Below are positions 33,361 through 42,077 of a DNA stretch of 43,606 bases, piece after piece. The stretch is from NCBI GenBank assembly GCA_001319865.1, contig BBSL01000196.1:1-43606 (forward strand), given 5' to 3'. A program made the translations under genes and the position numbers. Under the pieces are notes generated by a model that was not told where the DNA came from, did not search any database, and saw only the letters and a list, made by a program, of their open reading frames with translations. This DNA comes from Burkholderia sp. E7m39 (GTDB lineage: Bacteria; Pseudomonadota; Gammaproteobacteria; Burkholderiales; Burkholderiaceae). The number at the start of each line of letters is the position of its first letter. The stretch's first letter is position 1.

Positions 33361-34791
33361 ATGCCACCCGATCAGGCGATCATGGGTCCGAGGACCCTTT
33401 ACGACAAAATCTGGGACGCCCACCGGGTTATGTCGCGTGACGATGGGCAGGACTTGCTGTTCATCGACCGGCATTTCGTTCACGACGTCACCGCGCAATC
33501 GTTCGACATGTTGCGCGAACGCGGACTCAAACCACGCTCCCCCGAGCGCATCTTCGGCACGGCCGACCATTACGTTTCGAGCGCAGCGAATGACATGGCG
33601 TCCGTGGCCGACCCCGAGCGCCGGGCCATGATCGTCGCACTGCAGCGTGACACGGCAGAGTCGCATATCACGCTGTTTGGGATGGCCGACAGCCGGCGCG
33701 GGATCGTCCATGTGGTCGGGCCCGAGCAGGGTCTGAGTCTGCCTGGCATGACGCTCGTCTGCGCCGACAGCCACACGTCGACGCACGGCGCACTGGGCGC
33801 GCTGGCTTTCGGTATCGGCGCGACGGAGGTGGCTCACGTGCTCGCCACGCAATGTCTGTGGCAGCGCAAGTCGAGCAACATGCGGGTCGTCATCGACGGC
33901 GCACTGGGGCCGGGCATCACGGCCAAAGACCTGATCCTCGCCGTGATTGCGCGGATCGGCGTAGCGGGCGCAACCGGCCACGTGATCGAGTACGCAGGCT
34001 CCGCGATCAGCGGTCTGTCGATGGAAGGGCGGCTGACGCTGTGCAACATGACCATCGAGGCGGGCGCCCGCGCCGGCATGATCGCTCCCGACGAGACCAC
34101 GTTCGCCTACCTGTCGGGCCGTCCATTCGCGCCAACGGGCGAGCAGTGGGAGCGGGCAGTGGCGTACTGGCGCACGTTGTTTTCCGATGCAGGTGCGAGG
34201 TTCGAACGCGAGGTGCATGTCGACGCGGCCGAGATTGCCCCGATGGTGACTTGGGGCACTACGCCCGAACATGCGTGTGCGATCGACCAGCGCGTGCCCG
34301 ATCCTGCAGAGCAGGCCGATCCCGATCTCCGTGCGGCAATGTCGGGGGCATTGGACTACATGGGATTGACCGCTCGCGAGGCGCTGGAAGGCGTGGCCAT
34401 CGACCGGGTGTTTATTGGCTCGTGCACCAACGGGCGTATTGAAGACCTGCGCCACGCAGCGGAGGTTGCGCGCGGTCGTCGCGTTGCACCGGGGGTCGAG
34501 GCGTGGGTGGTGCCGGGATCGCACCCGGTGCGCGCGCAGGCCGAGGCCGAGGGACTGGACCGCGTGTTCCGGGAAGCGGGGTTTGAGTGGCGATTCCCGG
34601 GCTGCTCCATGTGCCTTGCCACCAACGGCGATATCGCTGCACCCGGCCAGCGCTGTGCCTCTACCTCGAACCGCAATTTCGTGGGGCGCCAGGGCCCCGG
34701 CGTGCGCACGCATCTGATGAGTCCGTCCATGGCTGCGGCGGCCGCAATAACGGGGCGCTTGACCGATGTTCGCCGCCTGCTCGGAGCCTGA
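33361..34791 (+). CDS. LeuC-like isomerase/dehydratase, large subunit
   Basis: 476 residues of the aconitase superfamily, 3-isopropylmalate dehydratase large-subunit branch. Three cysteines that bind the 4Fe-4S cluster are visible: Cys355 ([11 protein letters not shown]) and Cys415/Cys418 ([12 protein letters not shown]). [20 protein letters not shown] (134-153) and [15 protein letters not shown] are also typical. TADHYVSS (67-74) stands where leucine-pathway enzymes have a DHNVPT-type sequence. The start could instead be the ATG at 33382, seven codons on, which fits the usual LeuC N-terminus and has AGG six bases upstream. Partner of the small subunit encoded next. In this operon it probably moves a hydroxyl group on a substituted malate or hydrates a maleate-type acid, rather than making leucine. 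Confidence 0.9.
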   Translation: MPPDQAIMGPRTLYDKIWDAHRVMSRDDGQDLLFIDRHFVHDVTAQSFDMLRERGLKPRSPERIFGTADHYVSSAANDMASVADPERRAMIVALQRDTAESHITLFGMADSRRGIVHVVGPEQGLSLPGMTLVCADSHTSTHGALGALAFGIGATEVAHVLATQCLWQRKSSNMRVVIDGALGPGITAKDLILAVIARIGVAGATGHVIEYAGSAISGLSMEGRLTLCNMTIEAGARAGMIAPDETTFAYLSGRPFAPTGEQWERAVAYWRTLFSDAGARFEREVHVDAAEIAPMVTWGTTPEHACAIDQRVPDPAEQADPDLRAAMSGALDYMGLTAREALEGVAIDRVFIGSCTNGRIEDLRHAAEVARGRRVAPGVEAWVVPGSHPVRAQAEAEGLDRVFREAGFEWRFPGCSMCLATNGDIAAPGQRCASTSNRNFVGRQGPGVRTHLMSPSMAAAAAITGRLTDVRRLLGA

Positions 34792-34793
34792 TG

Positions 34794-35390
34794 ATGGAAA
34801 GTCTGAACTACCTTGACGCGGTAGCCGTGCCAATCGCTGCCATCAATTGCGATACCGATCAGATACTGCCGGCGCGCTTTCTCCAGAAACCCCGCTCCGA
34901 CGATTTCGGGCAGTTTCTGTTCCATTCACTGCGCTTCGGAAACGATGGCGCGGAACAGCCGGATTTCGTGCTGAACAAGGCGCCTTACCGGGAGTCGCGC
35001 ATCGTCGTGGCGAATCACAACTTCGGTTGCGGCTCCTCGCGAGAACACGCCGTCTGGGCGCTGTACGACTACGGAATCCGCGCAGCGATTGCGCCAAGCT
35101 TCGGCGACATTTTTTTCATCAACTGCCTGAAAAACGGATTGCTGCCCATCGTGTTGCCCGAGGCAGTGGTTCTGCCGCTGCTGGACGCGCTGTCCGTCAG
35201 CCCGGGCAGCCGCATTGCCATCGACTTGTCCGCACAGACTGCGACGTTGCCCGACGGCTCGTCTCATAGCTTCGAGATGGAGCCTTTCGCGAAAGCGTGC
35301 TTGCTGCGCGGCATGGACGAGATCGATTACACATTGTCGCATCGGGACCGCATCGACGCATACGAGCGCAACCATGCCAGAGCTTATTGA
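34794..35390 (+). CDS. LeuD-like isomerase/dehydratase, small subunit
   Basis: 198 residues, the swivel-domain subunit that completes the active site of the LeuC partner. INCDTDQILPARFLQK (17-32) and HNFGCGSSREHAVWALYDYG (75-94) are the family signatures, and APSFGDIFFINCLKNGLLPI follows. The LeuC-like stop and a first ATG overlap as TGATG at 34789-34793; a second ATG at 34794 is better spaced (seven bases) from GGAG, so I chose it. Translation is almost certainly coupled to the large subunit. It shares the altered setting of its partner: no leuA, and a transporter downstream. Confidence 0.9.
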   Translation: MESLNYLDAVAVPIAAINCDTDQILPARFLQKPRSDDFGQFLFHSLRFGNDGAEQPDFVLNKAPYRESRIVVANHNFGCGSSREHAVWALYDYGIRAAIAPSFGDIFFINCLKNGLLPIVLPEAVVLPLLDALSVSPGSRIAIDLSAQTATLPDGSSHSFEMEPFAKACLLRGMDEIDYTLSHRDRIDAYERNHARAY

Positions 35391-35429
35391 AGGCGCACGC
35401 CTGAAGAGCGCAACCAAGGAGACGTTCAG

Positions 35430-36500
35430 ATGAAAATTGCAGTCATGCCCGGCGACGGTATCGGAACGGAAGTGGTAGCACAGGCTGTGAAGGTGCTGGG
35501 AATCGTGGCGCCCCACGCCCAGATTCAGGACGCGCCCATCGGCGAGGCGGGCATTCGGGCGCACGGTGTGCCCTTGCCTGCGCCCACTCTGGAACTGGCG
35601 CGCAAGGCCGACGCGATCCTGTTCGGCTCGGTGGGCGTGGCCGACGAAGCCGAGATCCCACGCGAACGTCGTCCGGGTACCGGGCTGTTGCAACTGCGCG
35701 AAGCGCTGACGCTGTATGCCAACTTCCGGCCGGCCTACATGTTCCCGGAACTGATCGGCGCGTCGACACTGCGGCCGGAAGTGGTGGATGGTCTCGACAT
35801 CGTGATCGTGCGTGAGTTGAACGGCGACGCCTACTTTGGCAAACCGCGCGGGTTTGAGACCAACGAGGCGGGAGAGCGTGTGGGCTTCAACACGATGCGC
35901 TATTCGGAATCCGAGGTCGAGCGGGTTGCACGCGCGGCGTTCGAAAGCGCCCGCCGCCGCAGCCGCAAGTTGTGCTCGGTCGATAAAGCCAATGTGCTGG
36001 AAGCGAGTCAGTTGTGGCGCGAAGTGGTGACGCGGGTGGGGCGTGACTACCCCGACGTCGAACTCAGCCATCTCTTTGTGGACGCCGCATCGATGATGCT
36101 CATGCGCCGGCCCAAGCAGTTCGACGTGATCGTCACAGGCAATCTGTTCGGCGACATTCTCTCCGACGCAGCGGCCATGCTGACCGGTTCGATCGGCATG
36201 CTGCCTTCGGCGTCGCTCGGCTACAACCGTAAAGGGTTGTACGAGCCGGTGCACGGTTCGGCCCCGGACATCGCCGGCAAGGATATCGCCAATCCGCTCG
36301 CTGCGATCCTCTCCCTTGCGATGATGCTGCGGGAGAGCTTCGAGATGGAAGATGCCGCGCGCCGCGTCGAGCAGGCGGTGCGCGCAGTGCTGGCGGCAGG
36401 CTATCGCACAGCCGACATCTATCAGGATGGAATGAAATCCGTCGGCACCCGCGACATGGGCGATGCGGTGGTCGAGGCGCTGAGAAAACAGGCAGCGTAG
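35430..36500 (+). CDS. LeuB-like beta-decarboxylating dehydrogenase
   Basis: 356 residues of the isopropylmalate/isocitrate dehydrogenase family, which oxidises a 3-substituted D-malate and removes the beta-carboxylate to give a 2-oxo acid. Malate-binding residues are present: Arg90, Arg100, Arg128, Tyr135, Lys186, Asp218, Asp242 and Asp246. The fold matches IPMDH closely ([40 protein letters not shown]). The residue that gives IPMDH its specificity, Glu87 in Thermus thermophilus within PETGLLSLR, is Gly83 here (PGTGLLQLR). A different side group on the malate is therefore likely. AGGAG precedes the ATG. It follows the LeuD-like gene by 39 bases and precedes the importer. Confidence 0.9.
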   Translation: MKIAVMPGDGIGTEVVAQAVKVLGIVAPHAQIQDAPIGEAGIRAHGVPLPAPTLELARKADAILFGSVGVADEAEIPRERRPGTGLLQLREALTLYANFRPAYMFPELIGASTLRPEVVDGLDIVIVRELNGDAYFGKPRGFETNEAGERVGFNTMRYSESEVERVARAAFESARRRSRKLCSVDKANVLEASQLWREVVTRVGRDYPDVELSHLFVDAASMMLMRRPKQFDVIVTGNLFGDILSDAAAMLTGSIGMLPSASLGYNRKGLYEPVHGSAPDIAGKDIANPLAAILSLAMMLRESFEMEDAARRVEQAVRAVLAAGYRTADIYQDGMKSVGTRDMGDAVVEALRKQAA

Positions 36501-36667
36501 GCCGGCGCGCGGCGCATGGACAAGGCCCATCACGGGCATCGAGTACGTAAGGAGTCCAAAGATATTCAATCGATTCTGGCATGAAAGGGTGTTGGATTCA
36601 CGAGCACCCTGACTCATCTTCGGCAGTCGGTCGCACCACAATATCCCCGGAAAGGGAGGAGACAATG

Positions 36668-37693
36668 ATGAAGCTGAAATTCGCCTTCGCGCTTTGTGCA
36701 GCGTTCGAGCTTGTCTGCGGTTCGGTCGCGGCCGTGGCTAAAGATGTGCCTGAAAAGCCCGAACTGCACATTGCGGCCGCATCCGTCGGCATTACCTATT
36801 TGCCCATGCTCGTCGCCCAGCAGCGCGGCTATTTCAAGGACGAAGGGCTGGACGTGCACATCGCCGCTTTCTCCGGTGGGTCCAAGACGCTGGAGGCCCT
36901 GTTGGGCGGCAGCTCCGACATCGTCGCGGGTGCCTATTCGAACACCATCACGATGGCCACCAAAGGGCAGCATCTGGTGGTGATCGCAGCGCAGGTGATT
37001 TGTCCGGGCTGGATTTTCGGCGTATCCCAGAAGCGCCAGGCCGAAGTCAAGTCCGCCAGGGATCTGAAGGGCATGCGTATCGGCGTGAGTGCGCCGGGTT
37101 CCAGCACGCACATGGCACTGAACTACATCTTGCACAAAGCGGGGCTTCAGCCCTCCGACGTTTCCGTCATCGGTGTGGGTCAAGCGGCGGGCGCGGTAGC
37201 GGCGGTGCGGGCGGGACAAATCGACGCGCTGATCGTCAACGATCCGAGCGCCACGATCCTGACCAAAGACGGCAGCCTCATTCCGTTGGAGAACATGCGC
37301 ACTGCCGAGGGCAACGTCAAGGTGTTCGGTTCGGATTACCCCGAGTCGAGCCTGTTCGCGACGCAGGATTTCATCAACAAGTACCCAAAGACGGTGCAAG
37401 CAGTCGCCAACGCCATCGTGCGTGCCGAGAAGTGGATCGCCAAGGCCACGCCCGAGCAGGTTGCGGACAATGTGCCGCCCGAGTATCTGGTGGACAACAA
37501 GGCGCTCTATGCCGATGCCTTCAGGAACAGCCGCCGGTGCATCGCGCAGAACGGGGAAATCACCGCCAAAGGCGCGCAGACCGTGCGAGACGTGCTGTCG
37601 GCGTTCGACCCGACTGTGGCGTCGGCCAAGATCGATCTCACGGCGACCTATGACAACCGGTTCGTCGAGAAAGCGGCGGAGATTCAACCATGA
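36668..37693 (+). CDS. NitT/TauT-type ABC substrate-binding protein (first of two)
   Basis: 341 residues. A signal peptide (MKLKFAFALCAAFELVCG, cleavage near VAA) exports it to the periplasm. The mature protein is of the SsuA/TauA/NMT1 class: ITYLPMLVAQQRGYFKDEGL, then GSSDIVAGAYSNTITMATKG and RIGVSAPGSSTHMALNYIL. I chose the ATG at 36668 because GGAGGA lies seven bases upstream; an ATG one codon earlier is too close. The stop overlaps the ATPase start by four bases. It is a clear paralogue of the protein encoded at 41034-42059 in the same operon. Members bind small anions or aromatic or sulfur acids; here a hydroxy-carboxylate or lactone is likely. Confidence 0.92.
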   Translation: MKLKFAFALCAAFELVCGSVAAVAKDVPEKPELHIAAASVGITYLPMLVAQQRGYFKDEGLDVHIAAFSGGSKTLEALLGGSSDIVAGAYSNTITMATKGQHLVVIAAQVICPGWIFGVSQKRQAEVKSARDLKGMRIGVSAPGSSTHMALNYILHKAGLQPSDVSVIGVGQAAGAVAAVRAGQIDALIVNDPSATILTKDGSLIPLENMRTAEGNVKVFGSDYPESSLFATQDFINKYPKTVQAVANAIVRAEKWIAKATPEQVADNVPPEYLVDNKALYADAFRNSRRCIAQNGEITAKGAQTVRDVLSAFDPTVASAKIDLTATYDNRFVEKAAEIQP

Positions 37694-38544
37694 GCACCGT
37701 AATGTGCAATATCGCGCGGGCCAGCGGCCGGACCCATGTGCGCGAGGCTTTGCGCTTCGACAATGTGACGTGCACGTTTGCCGGCAATGGCAAGAACGCG
37801 CAGACGTACACGGCCGTTTCCGGCGGGAATCTGACGATCGGCGATGGGGAGTTCGTGTCGATCGTCGGGCCCACAGGCTGTGGCAAGTCGACGCTGCTCA
37901 ACGTAGCGGCTGGGCTTACGCGGCCCACGTCGGGTAGTTTGAGCGTGTTCGGCGAGAAGTTGAGCACGGGTTTGAACAAGCAAGCGGCCTATCTGTTCCA
38001 GGTCGACGCGCTCATGCCCTGGAAGACCGCGGAAGAAAACATCGCGATGGGCCTGATCTTCCGTGGCACGCCGCGTGAAGAGGCGATGCGGGTGGCGCAT
38101 GAATGGCTGGAGCGAGTGGGCTTGCAGGGCCACGGCAAAAAGTATCCGCACCAGCTGTCGGGCGGAATGCGCAAGCGCGCTGGCCTCGCGCAGGCGCTGG
38201 CGCTGAACCCTCGCATCATCCTGATGGACGAGCCCTTCAGCGCGCTCGACATCCAGACGCGGCACCTGATGGAAAACGAACTGCTGCGGCTGTGGTCATA
38301 CGATCGCAAGTCGGTGATGTTTGTGACTCACGATCTGGAAGAAGCGATTTCGCTATCGGACCGTGTCATCGTGCTGTCGGCGGGACCTGGTACCCGGCCT
38401 ATCGCCGAGTTCGAGATCGACCTGGCACGTCCACGCGAAATGTCGGAGATCCGCATGACACAGCGTTTCCTGCAACTGCACACCCAGATTTGGGACGTGC
38501 TTCGAGGGGAGGTGTTGAAAAGCTATGCGCGCAATCGAGTTTAA
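37690..38544 (+). CDS. NitT/TauT-type ABC transporter ATP-binding protein
   Basis: 284 residues, SsuB/TauB-like ATPase. Walker A GPTGCGKSTLLN, Q-loop LFQVDALMPWKT, signature LSGGMRKRAGLAQAL, Walker B IILMDEPFSALD and switch His in VTHDLEEAISLSDR are all present. The tryptophan-containing MPW after the Q-loop is typical of this importer class. About 15 extra residues at the N-terminus precede the first conserved strand. Its start overlaps the binding-protein stop (ATGA) and its end overlaps the permease start by 20 bases, so the three importer genes are translationally linked. Confidence 0.94.
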   Translation: MSTVMCNIARASGRTHVREALRFDNVTCTFAGNGKNAQTYTAVSGGNLTIGDGEFVSIVGPTGCGKSTLLNVAAGLTRPTSGSLSVFGEKLSTGLNKQAAYLFQVDALMPWKTAEENIAMGLIFRGTPREEAMRVAHEWLERVGLQGHGKKYPHQLSGGMRKRAGLAQALALNPRIILMDEPFSALDIQTRHLMENELLRLWSYDRKSVMFVTHDLEEAISLSDRVIVLSAGPGTRPIAEFEIDLARPREMSEIRMTQRFLQLHTQIWDVLRGEVLKSYARNRV

Positions 38545-39331
38545 TCCTGGCAATCGGTTTGCCGTGCTTGTCACGCGGCTTGCACTTCTGTTCGGCGTCC
38601 TGTTCCTATGGTGGATCGGAACCAGTCAGAAATGGCTGTCGCCGTTTTTCTTCGGTGATCCATTGGGTGTGGTTCATCGCATCATCGACTGGATCGTGAC
38701 GGGCTCAGTATTTCGCCACCTGTACACGACGCTGCTCGAAACCATGCTGGCCTTTGCGATCGGTACCGTGTCCGGGTTGGCGTGCGGCCTGTGGCTCGCG
38801 CTCAATCCGTTTCTCGCCGTCGTCTTCGATCCATTTATCAAGGCGATGAATTCCATGCCGCGCCTGATCTTTGCGCCGATCTTCGCGCTCTGGTTCGGCC
38901 TTGGCATCTGGTCCAAGGTCGCGCTGGGCGTGACACTGGTCTTCTTCGTGGTGTTCTTCAACGTCTTCCAGGGTGTGCGCGAAGTCAGCCCGGCGGTGCT
39001 GTCCAATACCCGCATGCTCGGCGCCAATGGACGTCAGCTCATGCGGCACGTGTACCTGCCGTCGGCAACGAGCTGGGTGTTCTCGAGCCTTCACAACGCG
39101 ATCGGTATTGCTTTTGTCGGCAGCGTGGTCGGCGAGTATCTGGGCTCGGAAAAGGGCGTGGGCTATCTGATTCTGCTCGCCGAAGGCGTGTTCGACATCA
39201 ATTCGGTTATCGCAGGCATTCTGATCTTGACCGTTTTTGCACTGGTACTCGATACGGCAGTGTCGATGGTCGAAGACTATCTGCTGCGCTGGCGCCCCGG
39301 TACGGGGCAGACCGTGGCCGCCAGCGCTTGA
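38525..39331 (+). CDS. NitT/TauT-type ABC transporter permease
   Basis: 268 residues with about six membrane helices, SsuC/TauC-like. FDPFIKAMNSMPRLIFAPIF precedes the EAA-type loop that docks on the ATPase (NVFQGVREVSPAVLSNTRML, then GANGRQLMRHVYLPSA). The C-terminal SVIAGILILTVFALVLDTAV is standard for the family. The start lies inside the end of the ATPase gene; GGAGG is about 13 bases upstream, rather far, but no better start is visible. Only one permease gene is present, so it probably works as a homodimer. Confidence 0.93.
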   Translation: MRAIEFNPGNRFAVLVTRLALLFGVLFLWWIGTSQKWLSPFFFGDPLGVVHRIIDWIVTGSVFRHLYTTLLETMLAFAIGTVSGLACGLWLALNPFLAVVFDPFIKAMNSMPRLIFAPIFALWFGLGIWSKVALGVTLVFFVVFFNVFQGVREVSPAVLSNTRMLGANGRQLMRHVYLPSATSWVFSSLHNAIGIAFVGSVVGEYLGSEKGVGYLILLAEGVFDINSVIAGILILTVFALVLDTAVSMVEDYLLRWRPGTGQTVAASA

Positions 39332-39376
39332 GCGTGCGCGGCGGAGCAATCGACGAATCGAGCCGAGGAGGCCAAC

Positions 39377-40132
39377 TTGCAAACTAACGCTATCAATTTG
39401 ACGGATCGCGTGGCGATCGTGACGGGCGGTGCACAAGGCATCGGCCTCGAGGTCGGCCGCAGGCTGCTGGCCTCCGGCGCTCGCCTTGCGATCTGGGACA
39501 TCAATTCTGCCGGTCTGGAGCGGGCCCGTGCAGAACTGGGCAATCACGATGTTCACTTCGAACGTGTCGACATCGCCGATTACGCGAGCGTCGAGGCGGG
39601 CGTGGCGGGCACGCTGAAAGCGACGGGCCGCATCGACATTCTGATTAACAACGCGGCAATTGTCGGCCCGAATGCGACCTTGGCCGACTATCCGGTCGAC
39701 GTCTGGAAGCAGGTGATCGATATCGATGTGAACGGCACGTTTCATTGCTGCCGCGCCGTCGTACCCGTCATGGTCGCGCAGAACTACGGACGCATCGTCA
39801 ATCTCGCTTCCGTTGCCGGCAAGGAGGGTAACCCCAATGCGGCAGCCTACAGCTCTGCCAAGGCGGCCGTCATTGCGATGACCAAATCGCTTGGCAAGGA
39901 ACTGGCAAGCCACGACATCGCGGTCAACTGCGTCACGCCCGCGGTGGCGCGTACGCCCGGCGCGATGGAACAGTCGGCCGCGCATATCAGCTACATGCTG
40001 GGCAAGATTCCGCGCGGCCGCTTCCTTGAACTCAACGAAGCGGCCGCAATGATCGCCTGGCTTGCCAGCGAAGAGAATTCTTTTACGACGGCTGCCGTTT
40101 TCGATCTATCCGGCGGACGCGCCACCTATTGA
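39377..40132 (+). CDS. SDR dehydrogenase, 2-keto-3-deoxy-sugar-acid dehydrogenase-like
   Basis: 251 residues of a classical SDR with TGGAQGIG (16-23), NNAA (91-94), Ser145, Tyr158 and Lys162 (YSSAK). Asp41 after the second strand (IWDIN) favours NAD+. GKEGNPNAAAYSSAKAAVIA and the ending AVFDLSGGRATY resemble the SDRs that oxidise the 4-hydroxyl of 2-keto-3-deoxy-L-fuconate-type acids. A diketo-acid-hydrolase-type gene follows directly, as in those pathways. The start codon appears to be TTG at 39377, because GGAGG lies just upstream and no in-frame ATG or GTG is better placed. It should turn a 4-hydroxy-2-oxo acid into a 2,4-dioxo acid. Confidence 0.87.
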   Translation: MQTNAINLTDRVAIVTGGAQGIGLEVGRRLLASGARLAIWDINSAGLERARAELGNHDVHFERVDIADYASVEAGVAGTLKATGRIDILINNAAIVGPNATLADYPVDVWKQVIDIDVNGTFHCCRAVVPVMVAQNYGRIVNLASVAGKEGNPNAAAYSSAKAAVIAMTKSLGKELASHDIAVNCVTPAVARTPGAMEQSAAHISYMLGKIPRGRFLELNEAAAMIAWLASEENSFTTAAVFDLSGGRATY

Positions 40133-40145
40133 CGGAGAGATAGAG

Positions 40146-40988
40146 ATGAAGCTTTTGCGCTACGGTCCACCCGGTCAGGAGAAGCCGGGCCTGCTCGATA
40201 GCGATGGAAACTTGCGCGACTTGTCGGATCACGTGGCCGACATTTCCGGCGACGCTCTATTGCCCGCCAACCTGGCCGGGCTGAGCGCGCTCGACCCAAC
40301 ATCGCTGCCGCTGGTGGAAGGCAATCCGCGCCTGGGCTCGTGCGTGGGCGGGACGCGAAAGTTCATCTGCATTGGCTTGAATTACTCCGACCACGCAGCG
40401 GAGACGGGCGCTGCCATACCGCCCGAGCCCATCGTCTTTATGAAGGCAACCAGTGCGATCGTGGGTCCGGAAGACGCCATCGAAATTCCGCGCAACGCTG
40501 TCAAAACCGACTGGGAGGTCGAATTAGGCGTCGTCATCGGCAAGACCGCGAAGTACGTCAGCGAGCACGATGCAATGGATCATGTGGCAGGCTACTGCGT
40601 CATCAACGACGTGTCCGAGCGCGCGTTCCAGGCCGAGCGTCAGGGGCAGTGGACCAAAGGCAAGTCGGCCGACACGTTTGGACCGACGGGACCGTGGCTG
40701 GTCACTTCGGACGAGGTGCATGACCCGCAGGCGTTGGCGATGTGGCTCGAGGTCAATGGGCATCGCTATCAGAACGGCACTACGGCTACCATGATTTATG
40801 GCGTACGCTACCTTGTTTCGTATCTTTCGCAGTTCATGTCGCTGCAGCCCGGTGACATCATATCGACGGGTACGCCCCCGGGCGTCGGTTTGGGACAGAA
40901 GCCACCCGTCTACCTGAAGCCGGGCGACGTGGTGACGCTCGGTATCGAAGGTTTGGGGCAGCAACGCCAGAACGTCGTACAGGGCTGA
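40146..40988 (+). CDS. FAH-family hydrolase, 2,4-diketo-3-deoxy-acid hydrolase-like
   Basis: 280 residues of the fumarylacetoacetate hydrolase family. Divalent-metal ligands are Glu124 and Glu126 (DWEVELGVVIG) and Asp155 (INDVSER); NYSDHAAE (79-86) carries the catalytic His83/Glu86 pair. The N-terminus MKLLRYGPPGQEKPG and the stretch DTFGPTGPWLVT match proteins often annotated as ureidoglycolate lyase, some of which cleave 2,4-diketo-3-deoxy-L-fuconate to pyruvate and lactate. It follows the SDR by 13 bases with GGAGA upstream. The predicted reaction is hydrolysis of the C-C bond in a 2,4-dioxo acid, releasing pyruvate and a second acid. Confidence 0.9.
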   Translation: MKLLRYGPPGQEKPGLLDSDGNLRDLSDHVADISGDALLPANLAGLSALDPTSLPLVEGNPRLGSCVGGTRKFICIGLNYSDHAAETGAAIPPEPIVFMKATSAIVGPEDAIEIPRNAVKTDWEVELGVVIGKTAKYVSEHDAMDHVAGYCVINDVSERAFQAERQGQWTKGKSADTFGPTGPWLVTSDEVHDPQALAMWLEVNGHRYQNGTTATMIYGVRYLVSYLSQFMSLQPGDIISTGTPPGVGLGQKPPVYLKPGDVVTLGIEGLGQQRQNVVQG

Positions 40989-41033
40989 GTACCGAAGGTC
41001 GGAAAGACCGCGCAAACAAGGAGACAACCTACT

Positions 41034-42059
41034 GTGATATCAACCAGGCGTCTGCTGCTGTCGATACTCGCCGCTTGCGCGGCGCTCGTGACGCAGCCCG
41101 GTGCGAGCGCCGCCGCTGCGCCAGAGAAACCCAAGCTGAGTCTTGCTGCCGCGGGCGTGGGTTTTCCCTACCTTCCGTTCGTCATTGCGCAAAGCCGGGG
41201 GTATTTCAAGCAGGCCGGACTCGATGTCGATATTGGCGTGTTCAGCGGCGGCGCCAAGGCGCTGCAGGCGATGTTGGGCGGCAGCGCCGATATCGTCGCG
41301 GGCGCCTATTCCAACACGATCACGATGGCGGCGAAGGGACAGAAGCTGGTGTCGTTCGTGACCTTGGCCTCGTGTCCGGGCTGGGTATTTGGTGTGACGC
41401 GCGGCAGCCACGACAAGGTGAAGACGTATGCGGACCTGAAGGGAAAACGCATCGGCGTTAGCTCACCGGGTTCGAGCTTCCACATGGGCGTGAATTATCT
41501 GCTGAACCGGGCTGGCCTCAAGCCAGGCGATGTCTCGATCATCGGCGTCGGTTCGTCTGCTGGCGCGATAGCGGCGGCGCGCAGCGGGCAGATCGACGCG
41601 CTGATGAGCAACGACCCCGTCGCGACCGTACTGCAGGGCAGCGGCGATCTTTATCCGCTGGCCGTGATGCGTGACCCCGCGGGAACGCGCGCGACGCTGG
41701 GGGGCGACTATCCGGAAGCTTCCGTCTACACCACCCGGGAATTCGCGGCGAAGTATCCCAATACGGTGCAAGCCGTGACGAACGCGATCCTGGAGGCCGA
41801 GCGCTGGATGGCGCAGGCGACGCCCGAGCAGGTTGTCGCCGCAGTGCCGCCGCAATACGCGCTGGCCGACAAGGAGATGTTCATCCGGGCTTACGGCAAC
41901 ATGCAGAGCTGCATTTCGCGCGACGGCCTGATGACGGACGCAGCCGCGCACACCGTTCACGATGTGCTTGCCGCGTTCGATCCCGACATCGACAAGGCGT
42001 CAATCGACCTGAAAGCCACCTATGACAATCGCTTCGTCGAGAATGCAAACAGGCACTGA
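41034..42059 (+). CDS. NitT/TauT-type ABC substrate-binding protein (second of two)
   Basis: 341 residues with a signal peptide (STRRLLLSILAACAALV, cleavage near ASA). It has the same length and layout as the binding protein at 36668-37693 and shares long near-identical blocks such as SADIVAGAYSNTITMA, KRIGVSSPGSS and the ending ATYDNRFVENA. The two are evidently products of a duplication. The start codon is GTG at 41034, with AAGGAG about ten bases upstream. No second ATPase or permease accompanies it, so it probably feeds the same membrane complex with a different ligand or affinity. Confidence 0.92.
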   Translation: MISTRRLLLSILAACAALVTQPGASAAAAPEKPKLSLAAAGVGFPYLPFVIAQSRGYFKQAGLDVDIGVFSGGAKALQAMLGGSADIVAGAYSNTITMAAKGQKLVSFVTLASCPGWVFGVTRGSHDKVKTYADLKGKRIGVSSPGSSFHMGVNYLLNRAGLKPGDVSIIGVGSSAGAIAAARSGQIDALMSNDPVATVLQGSGDLYPLAVMRDPAGTRATLGGDYPEASVYTTREFAAKYPNTVQAVTNAILEAERWMAQATPEQVVAAVPPQYALADKEMFIRAYGNMQSCISRDGLMTDAAAHTVHDVLAAFDPDIDKASIDLKATYDNRFVENANRH

Positions 42060-42077
42060 CTTGCGAGGAATTCGAGA

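Noticed and set aside
33361..36500. Ordinary leucine-biosynthesis leuCDB
   Set aside because: Gene order and motifs match, but there is no leuA, the LeuB specificity glutamate is missing, and the genes run into an importer, a lactonase and a C-C hydrolase. I kept the family names but not the pathway.
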